NCBI GenBank assembly: GCA_030762895.1
Contig: CM061065.1
Location: 80,671,607 to 80,735,606, forward strand
Direction: 5' to 3'
Source: Sophora flavescens
Taxonomy: Eukaryota > Streptophyta > Magnoliopsida > Fabales > Fabaceae
Length of the DNA stretch: 64,000 nt
The notes under the pieces are model-generated. The model had not been told where the DNA came from, ran no database searches, and saw only the letters and a list, made by a program, of their open reading frames with translations. The position numbers and the translations under genes were made by a program. Positions 22,856 through 33,290 of this stretch are shown in pieces. Numbering within the stretch: position 1 is the stretch's first letter; every line of letters starts with the position of its first letter.

Positions 22856-22874
22856 ATCCCCGGCAACGGTGCCA
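22856..22874 (-). other. Primer-binding site matching tRNA-Asp
   Basis: The minus strand reads TGGCACCGTTGCCGGGGAT, six bases from the LTR end. Plant tRNA-Asp(GUC) ends ATCCCCGGCAACGGCGCCA, so the match is 18 of 19. This primer is used by many Athila/Tat elements. Confidence 0.85.
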
Positions 22875-22880
22875 AAAACT

Positions 22881-24204
22881 TGATGTCACTTTTTAGAATA
22901 GGCAAGTGTACCTAGTCGCAAACAAGTAATACGGTGGTGAGACCGGATATCGTCCTCAGGGATCGGTTGCCAATTACCAATTCACAAGTATAACAACTAT
23001 CTAGACGGAAAGTGTGTGTGAAGAGATTTCGAAATAAACAAAATAAAACAAACAAAATCTTTTTGGCTTTTTCTCAAACACCTGGAATGCAAAGAGAGAT
23101 GTGGTTAACAAATGGGTAAAATTGTCAAGATTGGACTATACTAATCCTCCCTTAATTGAAATGAAATGGTTACTAACACAAATCCTAATTCAGTTATGAC
23201 AATCAAGCCTTTCAAAATACTCAAACCCTAATGTCTTAGGAGGAATGAGCCTAAAATCCCAAATCAAACCCTAATGTCTTAGGTGGATTGACCTGAGATT
23301 TTGCATTAAGCCAAGACTTATAAGATTGCAAGCACCCCAAGATCTATGTCTAGATTCATGAACTACTTGGCATTTGATTCATGAACATGCCTTAACATCA
23401 ATCTGTCAATTGTCTACCAAAGCAACAAATCATTCCTAGGGTGGCCAAACCAGGGAAAGCATTAAGCATGGAATCAAATACTCATAAAGAATTAGAAACT
23501 TGTATCAAAACCAAATCACAATACAACTAAGTTCAGAAAAGTAATCATCTAACCCCAATAACAAGGGGGTTTAGCTACACATAATTACAGATAAAAACAA
23601 AACCATAGAAATAGGAGAAAAAGAGAGAAGAAACTCCATGGGAGCTTTCCACAGCTGTCATTGCAGCCCCTCTCAGCCGCTCCCTTCTAGGGTTGGAACC
23701 CCCCTTTTGTAACCTTCCAACTCTCAGTCCCAGGATCTGGTAAAAGTCCATTTTTTCTGTTCAGTGTGGCTCTATTTATAGGTCAGTCACGCGTCATGGC
23801 CGTGATGGCCATCACGGCCAGGCCGTGACGGGTTCTGCCCTGGGCGCGTCTTTACTTTTTGGTCTGTCACGGTCATGATGGGCATCACGGCTAGGCCGTG
23901 ACAGCTTCTGACTTTTGCCTTCTGTCTTTTCAGCTCTGCTTGATCACGCCCGTGATGGTCATCACGGCCAGGCCGTGATGGGCTCTTCTTGGCACATTTT
24001 CTTCACTTTTCAAGTTCTATCATCATCCAAGCTTCATAATGGCCAATCTTGAGCATTTTACTCTTAATTCCTGCAAAACAACACCACAAGACCGCCTAAC
24101 CCGTTTCAAGGTAAAAACTAACAAAATCAAACTAAATATGCCTAAACTATATGAGAAATGCATGCAAAATGATAATGAAATATGCGTTGAAATCACACTC
24201 ATCA
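22881..24204 (-). repeat. 5' LTR of the element at 19040-24204
   Basis: 1324 bp, minus strand. TATA-like TATAAATAGA (minus) at 23771-23780, with the palindrome cluster at 23792-23985 just upstream of it in U3. The ...GACATCA terminus lies six bases before the primer-binding site. Confidence 0.9.
23792..23985. repeat. GC palindrome cluster in U3 of the 5' LTR
   Basis: Three units paralogous to 19913-20103, including 'cgtgatggccatcacggccaggccgtgac'-type text. Several C-to-T or G-to-A changes break individual palindromes. Confidence 0.9.
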
Positions 24205-24371
24205 CCATGCTCAAGCTTTATTAATTTTAAACAAGTCAAACTCAAGCTTTTAGTCAGGCTCGCTTAAATAAATGAGTCAAGTCAAGCTCAAGCTTCACTA
24301 TTTTTTCACAAACCAAGCTCAAGCTTAAAGTCCTCAGCCCGTCTCGACTTGTTTACACCCCTAATCGGCGC

Positions 24372-24704
24372 AATTCACCGATTTTTTCTAAAATCAGCTA
24401 AGGGCTGGTTTCTGGTCCGATCGGTCGATCTGAGTCGAGTTTGATGAACCAATATCAATGTGATAACAGAACAAAGATATAATGATAGAAATGGTAAGAT
24501 ATTTTAGGGATCCTACTTGTCTCCCAGTGCAAGGTCTGTCGCAGAACATAACTGGGATGGATGTAGATACCTACATTTCCTTGAGCAGTGACTGAATCTA
24601 GAACAAGTCAGATGAAGTTATATCTAGACTTCTATATTCAACCTTGATATTGGATTTAACCACTAGTTGTTTCTTCTTGGACAACCTTGAAACAATATTA
24701 GGAC
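24372..24704 (-). pseudogene. Old copia RNase H relic, distal part (antisense)
   Basis: Read on the minus strand from 24704 downward, the sequence gives copia RNase H phrases: a PNIVSRLSKKQQ-like block, SS-x-AEYRSL, and a VMFCDRP-like end near 24520. It continues as 32873-33130 on the far side of the element at 24705. Stops and frame changes are frequent. The part from 24372 to about 24507 is not clearly coding. The paralogous relic is 44803-45047 plus 50373-50571. Confidence 0.7.
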
Positions 24705-26348
24705 TGATAAGCCTCTGGCTTATCTAGTTTTATGACTAGATGAACTAGGGTTTATGTGCCAATTAGTCGAGTTCACTCTCGTTTTCGCCCAAATTTTGCC
24801 TTGTTTTGTTCCTAAGTTGGACTTTGACTCGTTTTGCGTCTTTTGTGTAGTTTTTAGCTTATTTTGGATAGAATTATGCTTTTGGTTGCTTTTTGTGTTT
24901 TCAGGTCAATAAAGTGAAGCTCCGGGAGTCAAGGAAAGCCAAGAAATAGTGGAAATTGCAATTCTGGAGACACTCGCCCCGCGAGTGTATTCTCGCCTCG
25001 CGAGACTGAAGGTCAACAAGGCAGCAAAAGTCAACATTTCTGGATCGCCACGCGAAAATACTCTCGCCCCGCGAGAGTCTGAAGACCTGCAAGACAGAGA
25101 CTATCACGGCATAGCCGTGATTAAGGTCACGGCTGAGACAAATTGAGATTTGAAGACTCGCCCCGCGAGAGACATCTCGCCTCGCGAGAGCATGAAGACT
25201 TGGAAGTCAGAGACCATCACGGCCCAGCCGTGATGAAGGTCACAGCCTAGAATTGAAGACTCGCCCCGCGATAGGTGTCTCGCCTCGCGAGTCCCTGAAG
25301 ACCCTGGAAAACAGAGACCATCACGGCCTAGACGTGATGAATATCACGGCTGTGACAGATTAGGGTTTGAAGACTCGCCCCGCGAATACAAGCTCGCCTC
25401 GTGAAAATCCAAAATTTGAAGCGCGCCAATACTAAATTTCGCGTCGCGAGAGTAAGCTCGCCCCGCGAGCTGGCGAGAAACAGAATCCTTATTTAAAGGC
25501 TGTCTCAGATCAGGATTTGATATCAAGTTGTTAGCCACTGTTTAGATCAGAATAGGAGTGCGAATCCTTGTTTCTGGAGCTGCGTCACCCTTCTCTTTTC
25601 TTTTCTTCTTTTAGTTTATTATTATGGAGATTATTGCCGATTGTTTGTGCGTCGTCACGGGCATGAGGAACTAATCCCCTCGTCCGAGGTATCATGAAGC
25701 CACCCATGGCGGTGTAGTGTTCATATGATGTATGTGTTTCTCCCCTCTTTTTAATTGATGTTTTCCGATTCTGATTTGAATGCTTGATCATATGTACTGC
25801 ATGATTAATCAGTTAAACGTGTTTGAGGCCGAACGGCGATTCGCGTTTTAGAACTTGAATTGGAATCATTAATCGAATAATGAGCACGACCGTGGATTTA
25901 TTTGATTAGTGCAACCATATAAGGAATAAGGTTTAATAGAATTCGAGATTAGGGTTATGAGACTGAACAAGTAATTAATCCAATCGTCGAATACGTCCTA
26001 TTGAGCACGACAGTGGATATAGGAGAAATTGGGGGTCCCGGTTGACATTATAATTGAACTTAGGGAGGAATACATCATCACTTGGGTACTATACATGATT
26101 GGGTAGGTGGATTTGAGACCTTGGATACTTTAATTTCTGAATTTAATCACCTTAGTTTTAATTTATTTGTTACTTGAATTTTAGATATTAATCTCTCTCT
26201 CAACCACTTTCCTCACTTGACCAAACGTATCGGATTTCCCGCGGATTAGTTGAACTGGTAGCCCAATCCACGAGTTCGACCTCGGTATTTACTTACCGTG
26301 TTATTTTTATTACTTGCGACGACCGGTAACACTTGCGGCGTCACAACA
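24705..26348 (+). repeat. 5' LTR of the Athila-like element
   Basis: Runs TGATAAGCCTCTGG...CACAACA, 1644 bp. U3 contains a dense cluster of CTCGCGAG-class and TCACGGC-class motifs (24967-25475), followed by the possible TATA element TTATTTAAAG near 25490. Confidence 0.92.
24967..25475. repeat. Mixed GC palindrome array in U3 of the 5' LTR
   Basis: About six pairs of 'ctcgccccgcgag...ctcgcctcgcgag' alternate with three 'atcacggc...agccgtgatgaaggtcacggc' units. The parts are separated by a repeated spacer 'gaagacttggaagacagagacc', giving a period of about 105 bp. CTCGCGAG and TCACGGCCGTGA-type cores are self-complementary. Confidence 0.9.
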
Positions 26349-26354
26349 AGTTTT

Positions 26355-26374
26355 TGGCGCCGTTGTTGCGGGAT
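26355..26374 (+). other. Primer-binding site, diverged tRNA-Asp type
   Basis: TGGCGCCGTTGTTGCGGGAT begins six bases after the LTR. It matches the complement of the tRNA-Asp 3' end in its first eleven bases, then diverges. Confidence 0.75.
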
Positions 26375-26508
26375 TGGCACATGACCAGTTTTCCTAATTT
26401 TTAGGAAATTTGATTAATTGGTTAAGTTGATTTTTATTTTATTTTTCTGTTATTTCTTTATTATTGTCTCTACTTCTTTGATTCCACTTGGTCTTGCCGT
26501 GTTTTTGT

Positions 26509-27750
26509 ATGCGAGGTACCCTTTCACAAGAGGACTTGCTATTTGATTCGGAGATCACCAAGACCGAGAAGCGCTTAAGGAAAGAAGCCAGAGAGCGAAA
26601 GAGGCTTGAAGCAATTGCTATCGAGAGGATGGCCGAAGAAAATCCTCCTCCTCCTCCTCCTCGTTACAAGCCTCTCTTCGAGTACGATCTACCCAGCTTG
26701 GGAGATTGTGACTCTTCTATTGTGAGGGGCAACCTGAACACAGACTCCTTCAGAGTTGAAGCATGTGTCACATTCCAGATCCGGGAGAATCAGTTTGATG
26801 GGAGTGGCAAACAGGACCCTCATAGACACATCACTCGCTTCCTTGAAGCTTGTGACTTACAGAAGACCAGGGGAGTCTCTCAGGATGAGTTTCGCTTGCG
26901 GCTTTTCCCTCTTTCTCTTAGGGATGTCGCTCGCGATTGGGTTGACAGCTTGGATAGGAACAGCATCAGAACTTGGGAGCAAATGGCACAGAAGTTCCTA
27001 ACAAAATATTTTCCTCCTCAGAAAGCGGCACAAGCAAGAATAGCCGTTACATCTTTCAGGCAGACAGAAGATGAAACCTATAATGAAGCTTGGGAGAGGT
27101 ACAATGGCTTATTGAGAAGATGCCCTTCAGCGTTCTTTGACCCCGTCTCCAAAGTTCAGCACTTCTTTAATGGGTTGAGGGGACGCTATCAAATGAATTG
27201 TGATGCCGCAGCTGGCGGTTCTTTCTCATATTTATCAGCTGAGGATGGATGGGCACTATTGGAAAAGATGTCATATAATGATTACAACCGTGGTAGGGAA
27301 AACTCAAGTGGAGTCAGTGCTGGAACCATGGAAGCCATTCTAGAGCAAGTCAAATCATTGAAGATGCAAGTGGCGGCTTTGTCAGAGAACAAGAAGGCTA
27401 ATGTGATACACGAGGGAACGCCTCCAGGTTGTGGTAATTGTAATGGAGATCATGACACTCGGAACTGTCCATTCAACTTCCCTCAGGAACATGTGGACTC
27501 ATGCCACAACTTTTATGACACTGTGCCCCAGAATAACTATCAGAGGAACAGACAAAATGACTACAATCAGAATCAGAATAGGGGGTACATGAGGAGAGAC
27601 CATCCGGGTTTCGCTTGGAGTAATGCTAATGGTGGTCTAGCCGGTCAACAACCTCCTCAGCAGAATTGGCAACAACCTCAGCAGGGTGTAAGGCCGAACA
27701 TTGGAATTCAGCGATCTGCAATACCCAGTGAGGCTCTTCCGGGGGCCTAA
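26509..27750 (+). CDS. gag: Athila-type Gag protein, ends early
   Basis: The first ATG in the frame is at 26509 (MRGTLSQEDL); 413 codons to TAA at 27748-27750. Gag forms the virus-like particle. The N-terminus is basic (about residues 20-45) and followed by a proline run. The retrotransposon-gag core is clear at about residues 95-235: RHITRFLEACDLQ, FRLRLFPLSLRDVARDW, WEQMAQKFLTKYFP, ETYNEAWERY, CP..FF, HFFNGLR. A short knuckle, CGNCNGDHDTRNC (C-x2-C-x3-H-x4-C, the Athila spacing), is near residue 315, then a Q/N-rich tail. The protease region follows in the same frame after TAA and TGA (27760-27762), so the original gag-pro frame appears truncated by these stops. Confidence 0.85.
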   Translation: MRGTLSQEDLLFDSEITKTEKRLRKEARERKRLEAIAIERMAEENPPPPPPRYKPLFEYDLPSLGDCDSSIVRGNLNTDSFRVEACVTFQIRENQFDGSGKQDPHRHITRFLEACDLQKTRGVSQDEFRLRLFPLSLRDVARDWVDSLDRNSIRTWEQMAQKFLTKYFPPQKAAQARIAVTSFRQTEDETYNEAWERYNGLLRRCPSAFFDPVSKVQHFFNGLRGRYQMNCDAAAGGSFSYLSAEDGWALLEKMSYNDYNRGRENSSGVSAGTMEAILEQVKSLKMQVAALSENKKANVIHEGTPPGCGNCNGDHDTRNCPFNFPQEHVDSCHNFYDTVPQNNYQRNRQNDYNQNQNRGYMRRDHPGFAWSNANGGLAGQQPPQQNWQQPQQGVRPNIGIQRSAIPSEALPGA

Positions 27751-28733
27751 TCGATTTGCAAATGAGATGGTGGAAGACAACCGTGGGAGCTGGCTTTTGA
27801 GAAGTTGTCAACCTTTACAGGCACAACTTTTGAGAAGATGAATGCAGCAATGGAGAAATTGTCAATCGACACAAATGCGAAAATTGACAAGTGGGCAATG
27901 CATACAGGGGCAGCAATTCACAATCTAGAGACACAGATGGCCCAGCTCGCAAAGCAACTTAGTGAGCGTCTCCCAGGCACTTTCCCAGGTGATACAGAGA
28001 ACAACCCCAAGGGACAATGCAATGTCATATCTACTAGAAGCGGAAGGGTGTTGGAACCTAACAGGGGTGCAACTAGTTCTCAGGATGACAAGGCCCCGAA
28101 ACAACCACATGTTGAAGAAGAGCAACCTGAAAAAGAGAGGTTAGCAAGTGACAAGGAACCAGAGCAAGGGGGAAGGCTGAAACTTGTAGATGAAGAATTC
28201 CGAAAGAAGAAGTGGGTTGAACCCCAAGACCTCCCACCTTACATGAAGGTACCGTATCCTGAAAGATTGAAGAAGCCTCAACAGGATAAGCAATTCAATA
28301 AGTTCCTTGATGTCTTCCGAAAACTTCAGATTAACATTCCATTTGCGGAAGCCTTGGAACAGATGCCATCATATGCCCGGTTTATGAAGGATCTTCTCAC
28401 CAAGAAGCGGAAATTAGTGGACGAGGAAACGGTTGCTTTGACCGAGGAGTGTAGTGCCATTCTTCAGAGAAAACTCCCTCCAAAGTTGAAGGATCCCGGT
28501 TCCTTTTTGATACCATGTACCATTGGGGAGATGACTGTAGGGAAGGCATTATGTGATCTAGGGGCAAGCATCAACTTGATGCCCCTCTCTATGATGAAGA
28601 GGTTGGGGATCCAAGAAGTCAAGGATACACGGATGTCGCTCCAACTGGCCGACCGCTCTATAAAATATCCTTATGGGGTGGTCGAAGACTTGTTAGTGAA
28701 GGTGGACAAGCTTATATTTCCGCGGACTTTGTA
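27751..28733 (+). pseudogene. Athila gag tail and aspartic protease, frameshifted
   Basis: Same frame as gag but separated by two stops; open from about 27763 to a TAG at 28732-28734. It contains a helical segment (HNLETQMAQLAKQLSERLPG) and the 'STRSGR' phrase usual in Athila, a linker, and the protease active site CDLGASINLMPLSMMKRLG near 28550-28600. DLGA rather than DSGA or DTGA is normal for Athila. The flap-side motif LADRSIKYPYGVVEDLLVKVD follows. One G is missing in 'tttccgcggac' (28720-28723), which moves the rest of protease (ILGRPFLAT) into the next frame. Confidence 0.82.
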
Positions 28734-29366
28734 GTGCTTGATATGGATGAAGACGCCGAGATTCCTCTCATATTGGGTAGGCCCTTCTTGGCCACTGGGG
28801 GTGCCTTGATAGATGTGCGACAAGGGAAACTCACTCTAAGGGTGCAAGATGAGGAGGTAGTTTTCAATCTCTTTGAAACAATGAAGCACCCTGCAGAGAG
28901 GACGGAAGTGTATCGATTGGATATGGTGGATCCAACTGCCAAGGCAAGGGCAACTAGAGAAGCCCATGGTTCTTCACTTGCAACAGTGTCGGTAAAATCC
29001 CATGATGGGGACAGTGAGGAAAAAGACCCTTTGGGGGATGAGGTCTATCTCGAGTGGTTGGAAGACATGGAAGCCTTACCGAGTCTCCCAGGGGAAGAAT
29101 GTGCAAAGGAAGAGCTCAGCAGCAAGGGCAAGAAAAAGAAGGGTAAAGCACCAAGGTTGAAAGGTGGCGCAACCGTGGTGGTCAATGCAAACAATGAATT
29201 GATCCCAAAAAAGACCATCACGGGGTGGAGAGTTCGTGCTGATTATAGAAGGATGCTGGACTTAGATGAGTTATCTGGGAACAGTAGGAGAGCTTATGAA
29301 AGGGCAAGAGCCTACAGAATACGGACTGAGGCATGGAATGGCAAGCAAGATCTACGTCCGGATTAA
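28734..29366 (+). pseudogene. Protease tail fused to RT start and integrase end (deletion product)
   Basis: The frame begins in the protease C-terminal motif (IPLILGRPFLATGGALIDV) after the lost base. About residue 140 onward reads ATVVVNANNELIPKKTITGW and then RVRADYRR, the very start of an Athila RT domain, where intact elements read ...GWRVCIDYRKLN. It then jumps to MLDLDEL...AYERARAYRIRTEAW, which resembles the integrase C-terminal helix region. The junction is near 29250. RT palm, RNase H and integrase core are absent. The frame ends at TAA 29364-29366. This marks a single internal deletion of roughly the whole pol, after which the remains stayed open. The integrase assignment is by eye and less sure than the RT one. 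Confidence 0.65.
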
Positions 29367-31229
29367 CCCTTAGGGGTGACTTGAGTCAGGCTCGGGACGT
29401 TAAACAAGCGCTACTTGGGAGGCAACCCAAGCTAGGTATCCTTTGGTTTTAGTTTCTGTCATTTTCACATATAAAAAAAAAGCTTGATTCGCCACGCGAA
29501 TCCACATTGGCCGCGCGAGACAGAAACCCTGAATCTCCGGGGTTGCTTACTTTTCTGTCTCGCGTCGCGAGGTCTACTTTCGCCTCGCGATTCTGGGCAT
29601 CAGCATCTGTGGGAATTCCAGATTCGCCTCGCGAGATACTACTCTCCTCGCTATTCTGGAAAGTGTGAATAACAATTTTCCAGATTCGCCTCGCGAGTTA
29701 TCTCTCGCCTCGCGAATCTGCACTTAAGGTCTTAAATTGCAGGAGTTCTTCCAGGATGCTATGCAACAGAAGGGAGGCCGTGCGACCAATTGATGAGGAG
29801 GCAACCATGGGAATTTGATCAGGGAGTATTCTCTCCTCTCCTCACTTTTGTTTGTTTTTGTTTTTTATTTTCGTTTTTGTTTGTCACTCTTGAATAATTT
29901 GAGAAGATCAAGAGTTGTTGTATGAATGTCGTGTCGGCAGGCTTGTTGGTTTCTAATTAAATTGAGCACAGATTGCATGAATTATTTTGATCATTGATGA
30001 TTTCCCCCTAGGTTCTGAAAGTAGAAAAGTTGATCCCCACTTAAAAATTGAAAATTGAACTTTGAGATTTATTGTGATTACTTGATTTATGATAAGTTTG
30101 GGGTGAGGGGGTGCACACACTAGGAATCGTATCTCGGTCAAACAATTTGCAAAATGTCCAGGTGAGGATTTGAGCCTCCAACTTTGTTTTTGATTGTGTG
30201 AATCACTGTTAAGTTGCACTTTCCCGAATTTGCTTGAATCTCTATATGGTTTGCATGTTTATGTGTTGCATCAAATGATTTAGGCAATTTTCTTTGAAAA
30301 ACCACTTGGCCATAAAATGAACCAACCTTGATGAATGATCCCTAGTTAGCCACATTGAGCCTTGAAGCCTATTGTTCTTGATGACCTTACATCACAAGCC
30401 ATTAACTCAGAAAAACCATGATTTTCCCCTATCCTAGGATTTAGGAGAGTATGGAATTTTAGCTTTGTGAGTGTTGTTGTGGAACTAAGTTTGGGGTGGC
30501 TACAAGTTCATGAATCATAGTTGAGAAAAATAAAAACGGAAGTAAGGGCCGAAGGCTTGAGAAAAAAAAAAAGAGAAAAAGAAAATGGGTGATGAAAAGC
30601 ATTGAAAATGTGCCAAAAAGGGCAAAGAGAAATAAATATAAAAAGGAAGAGGTGTGTAGCCACCAAGTGCAAGGAAGAGAATAGTATGAGAGTGAATTCA
30701 ATTGGTGTTATGTTAGTTTCATGCTCTCATTGATCCTAGGGACTTAGCCTCTATCCTTTGAATATCGTACCTTGAGCCAGGCCTCATTACAACCTTTAAA
30801 AGACCTTCTGATGTTGCATGCATGTTTTCGTGGGAACTATGTTTGAGATGAAAATCAAATTCATGGGAAGTGCTCTTAGAATGTGAAAGTGAGTGAAAAG
30901 TTGATAGCCTAGACAAACTTGAGCGAATGAGTGAAATACTAAATGCCCTTGTGAGGAAGGCAATTGTTTGAATTAGGTGATCTTCCTTTGTGTGTATCTT
31001 TGAGCCTCAACTTAGAGTAATGATGGCATGAATGATAAATTCTCAATTGTTAAAGTAGATGAATGTGGGGATTACGTTAATATATGGGGGGAGATCATTG
31101 GAGAAAAACTGTTTTGAGTGCATGAAATTTGTGCGAAATCGATTGGTTCCATTAGGCTTGCCAAGTCTTAAGTCGTTTTTGAGTTTTAAGCTTGCTTGGG
31201 GACAAGCAAGGTTTAAGTTTGGGGTGTTT
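29367..31229 (+). other. Untranslated internal 3' region of the Athila-like element
   Basis: No gene is seen; open frames here are short and shifted. It starts with the conserved 'gcgctacttgggaggcaaccca' near 29408, holds a CTCGCGAG cluster (29487-29722), a purine-rich stretch near 30550-30660, and ends with 'ggggacaagcaaggtttaagtttggggtgttt' at the 3' LTR border (polypurine tract about 31216-31229). Confidence 0.7.
29487..29722. repeat. Internal CTCGCGAG-class palindrome cluster
   Basis: About eight motifs ('attcgccacgcgaatc', 'gtctcgcgtcgcgagg', 'attcgcctcgcgag', 'tctcgcctcgcgaatc') in under 240 bp. They are related to the U3 array but without the TCACGGC units. They should lie within the transcript. 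Confidence 0.85.
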
Positions 31230-32872
31230 TGATAAGCCTCTGGCTTATCTAGTTTTATGACTAGATGAACTAGGGTTTATGTGCCAATTAGTCGAGTTCA
31301 CTCTCGTTTTCGCCCAAATTTTGCCTTGTTTTGTTCCTAAGTTGGACTTTGACTCGTTTTGCGTCTTTTGTGTAGTTTTTAGCTTATTTTGGATAGAATT
31401 ATGCTTTTGGTTGCTTTTTGTGTTTTCAGGTCAATAAAGTGAAGCTCCGGGAGTCAAGGAAAGCCAAGAAATAGTGGAAATTGCAATTCTGGAGACACTC
31501 GCCCCGCGAGTGTACTCTCGCCTCGCGAGACTGAAGGTCAACAAGGCAGCAAAAGTCAACATTTCTGGATCGCCACGCGAAAATACTCTCGTCCCGCGAG
31601 AGTCTGAAGCCCTGCAAGACAGAGACTATCACGGCATAGCCGTGATTAAGGTCACGACTGAGACAAATTGAGATTTGAAGACTCGCCCCGCGAGAGACAT
31701 CTCGCCTCGAGAGAGCATGAAGACTTGGAAGTCAGAGACCATCACGGCCCAGCCGTGATGAAGGTCACAGCCTAGAATTGAAGACTCGCCCCGCGATAGG
31801 TGTCTCGCCTCGCGAGTCCCTGAAGACCCTGGAAGACAGAGACCATCACGGCCTAGACGTGATGAATATCACGGCTGTGACAGATTAATGTTTGAAGACT
31901 CGCCCCGCGAATACAAGCTCGCCTCGCGAAAATCCAAAATTTGAAGCGCGCCAATACTAAATTTCGCGTCGCGAGAGTAAGCTCGCCCGAGTGGCGAAGA
32001 AACAGAATCCTTATTTAAAGGCTGTCTCAGATCAGGATTTGATATCAAGTTGTTAGCCACTGTTTAGATCAGAATAGGAGTGCGAATCCTTGTTTCTGGA
32101 GCTGCGTCTCCCTTCTCTTTTCTTTTCTTCTTTTAGTTTATTATTATGGAGATTATTGTCGATTGTTTGTGCGTCGTCACGGGCATGAGGAACTAATCCC
32201 CTCGTCCGAGGGATCAATGAAGCCACCCATGGCGGTGTAGTGTTCATATGATGTATGTGTTTCTCCCCTCTTTTTAATTGATGTTTTCCGATTCTGATTT
32301 GAATGCTTGATCATATGTACTGCGTGATTAATCAGTCAAACGTGTTTGAGGCCGAACGGCGATTCACGTTTTAGAACTTGAATTGGAATCATTAATCGAA
32401 TAATGAGCACGACCGTGGATTTATTTGATTAGTGCAACCATATAGGGAACAAGGTTTAATAGAATTCGAGATTAGGGTTATGAGACTGAACAAGTAATTA
32501 ATCCAATCGTCGAATACGTCCTATTGAGCACGACAGTGGATATAGGAGAAATTGGGGGTCCCGGTTGACATTATAATTGAACTTAGGGAGGAATACATCA
32601 TCACTTGGGTACTATACATGATTGGGTAGGTGGATTTGAGACCTTGGATACTTTAATTTCTGAATTTAATCACCTTAGTTTTAATTTATTTGTTACTTGA
32701 ATTTTAGATATTAATCTCTCTCTCAACCACTTTCCTCACTTGACCAAACGTATCGGATTTCCCGCGGATTAGTTGAACTGGTAGCCCAATCCCTGAGTTC
32801 GACCTCGGTATTTACTTACCGTGTTATTTTTATTACTTGCGACGACCCGGTACACTTGCCGGCGTCACAACA
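31230..32872 (+). repeat. 3' LTR of the Athila-like element
   Basis: 1643 bp, paired with 24705-26348. It repeats the mixed palindrome array at 31495-31990, with one small deletion (about 31985-32000) that removes part of the last CTCGCGAG unit. Confidence 0.92.
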
Positions 32873-33130
32873 AGGACCAAGGTAGATACAAGTATAGGAG
32901 GTGGATCTATGGTCATCTAGATTAGAAGCCTAAGTGGCATCATCACAAAAGGCTTGTAGGGGTAGAGGACGAGTGGCCAAGGCTGTTTGCAGCCATAAGC
33001 CATAAGATATAGTACTTTTTAGATATTTGGTTAACTTGTAGCAACTAACAATAGATGAAGAAATGCCCTTAAAATCAGATATTTGAGTCCCCATCTCTTT
33101 GGAAAGGGGAAGTGGGTTGTTAAACAAGAA
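32873..33130 (-). pseudogene. Old copia RT/RNase H relic, proximal part (antisense)
   Basis: The minus strand reads a degenerate copia sequence: CYKLTKYLKSTISYGLWLQ... followed by LQAFCD at 32935-33045, equal to the RYLKGT.xxGL and FCDADW motifs before RNase H, then the DHRSTS.C.CLGP phrase at 32880-32925. It joins 24372-24704 across the inserted Athila-like element. The open frame of about 65 codons is a remnant, not a gene. Confidence 0.75.
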
Positions 33131-33290
33131 AAATCAGGCACTGGCATAGAAGATGGCCAGTGGGACCCCGGTGGACGTTTGTATGCTTCATCTGTCACTT
33201 AGTTTTACATTTCTTCCTTCAATAATATTTTTATTTTACTATCTTCTCATCTTTTCTTTACTCTCTAACCCTAAACCTAAAGTTTTTCAA
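33131..33290 (+). other. Spacer between copia relic and foldback cluster
   Basis: No gene is seen. It is nearly identical to 50575-50745, upstream of copy 5. Confidence 0.5.

Larger units (their letters stand above)
19040..24204 (-). mobile_element. Non-autonomous Athila-related LTR retrotransposon, TSD CCATG
   Basis: Two direct LTRs (19040-20324 and 22881-24204) are flanked by exact CCATG duplications (19035-19039 and 24205-24209). Orientation is minus: the primer-binding site lies next to the right-hand LTR and the polypurine tract next to the left-hand one. The interior is only 2.56 kb and has no gag, protease, RT or integrase. It contains an unrecognised 223-aa ORF, the phrase 'gcgcttattgggaggcaaccca' (minus) and 'ttacattggggacaatgtaag' (minus), which are landmarks of the Athila/Tat 3' region. 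It must depend on enzymes made elsewhere. A related element lies at 45048-50372. Confidence 0.9.
18391..24363. mobile_element. hAT-like MITE (about 800 bp) split by an LTR element
   Basis: The left end TTGGAGTGTAAATGAG and the right end CTTGTTTACACCCCTA are imperfect inverted repeats of the common plant hAT-type terminus TAGGGGTGTAAAC. Flanking 8-bp duplications are ATCGGTGC (18383-18390) and ATCGGCGC (24364-24371), with one mismatch. The inner ends are rich in 'gctcgagctcaagctt'-like phrases typical of such MITEs. No transposase is present. The LTR element at 19040-24204, with its own duplication, sits inside. A long (AT)n lies at 18966-19022. Confidence 0.75.
24705..32872 (+). mobile_element. 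Athila-like LTR retrotransposon with deleted pol, TSD AGGAC
   Basis: Direct LTRs 24705-26348 and 31230-32872 are flanked by exact AGGAC duplications (24700-24704 and 32873-32877). A primer-binding site follows the 5' LTR and a G-rich 'aagtttggggtgtttt' precedes the 3' LTR. The interior encodes Athila-type Gag and protease and a short frame that joins the start of RT to what looks like the end of integrase; the RT palm, RNase H and integrase core are absent. I count by eye about 20 substitutions between the 1.64-kb LTRs, so the insertion is fairly recent. It lies in an antisense copia relic. Confidence 0.92.

Noticed and set aside
22856..22874. Possible tRNA-Asp gene
   Set aside because: Only the complement of the tRNA 3' end is present, next to an LTR; it is a primer-binding site.
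24967..25475. Regularly spaced palindromes resembling a CRISPR array
   Set aside because: Plant LTR context; spacers are themselves repeated, and repeats and spacers are duplicated in the other LTR.
32930..33127. Minus-strand frame of about 65 codons, repeated at 50377-50571, first taken for a conserved small gene
   Set aside because: It reads as copia RNase H entry text (KYLKSTISYGL, AFCD) and continues across the neighbouring insertions into more RNase H motifs; it is conserved only because the segment was duplicated.
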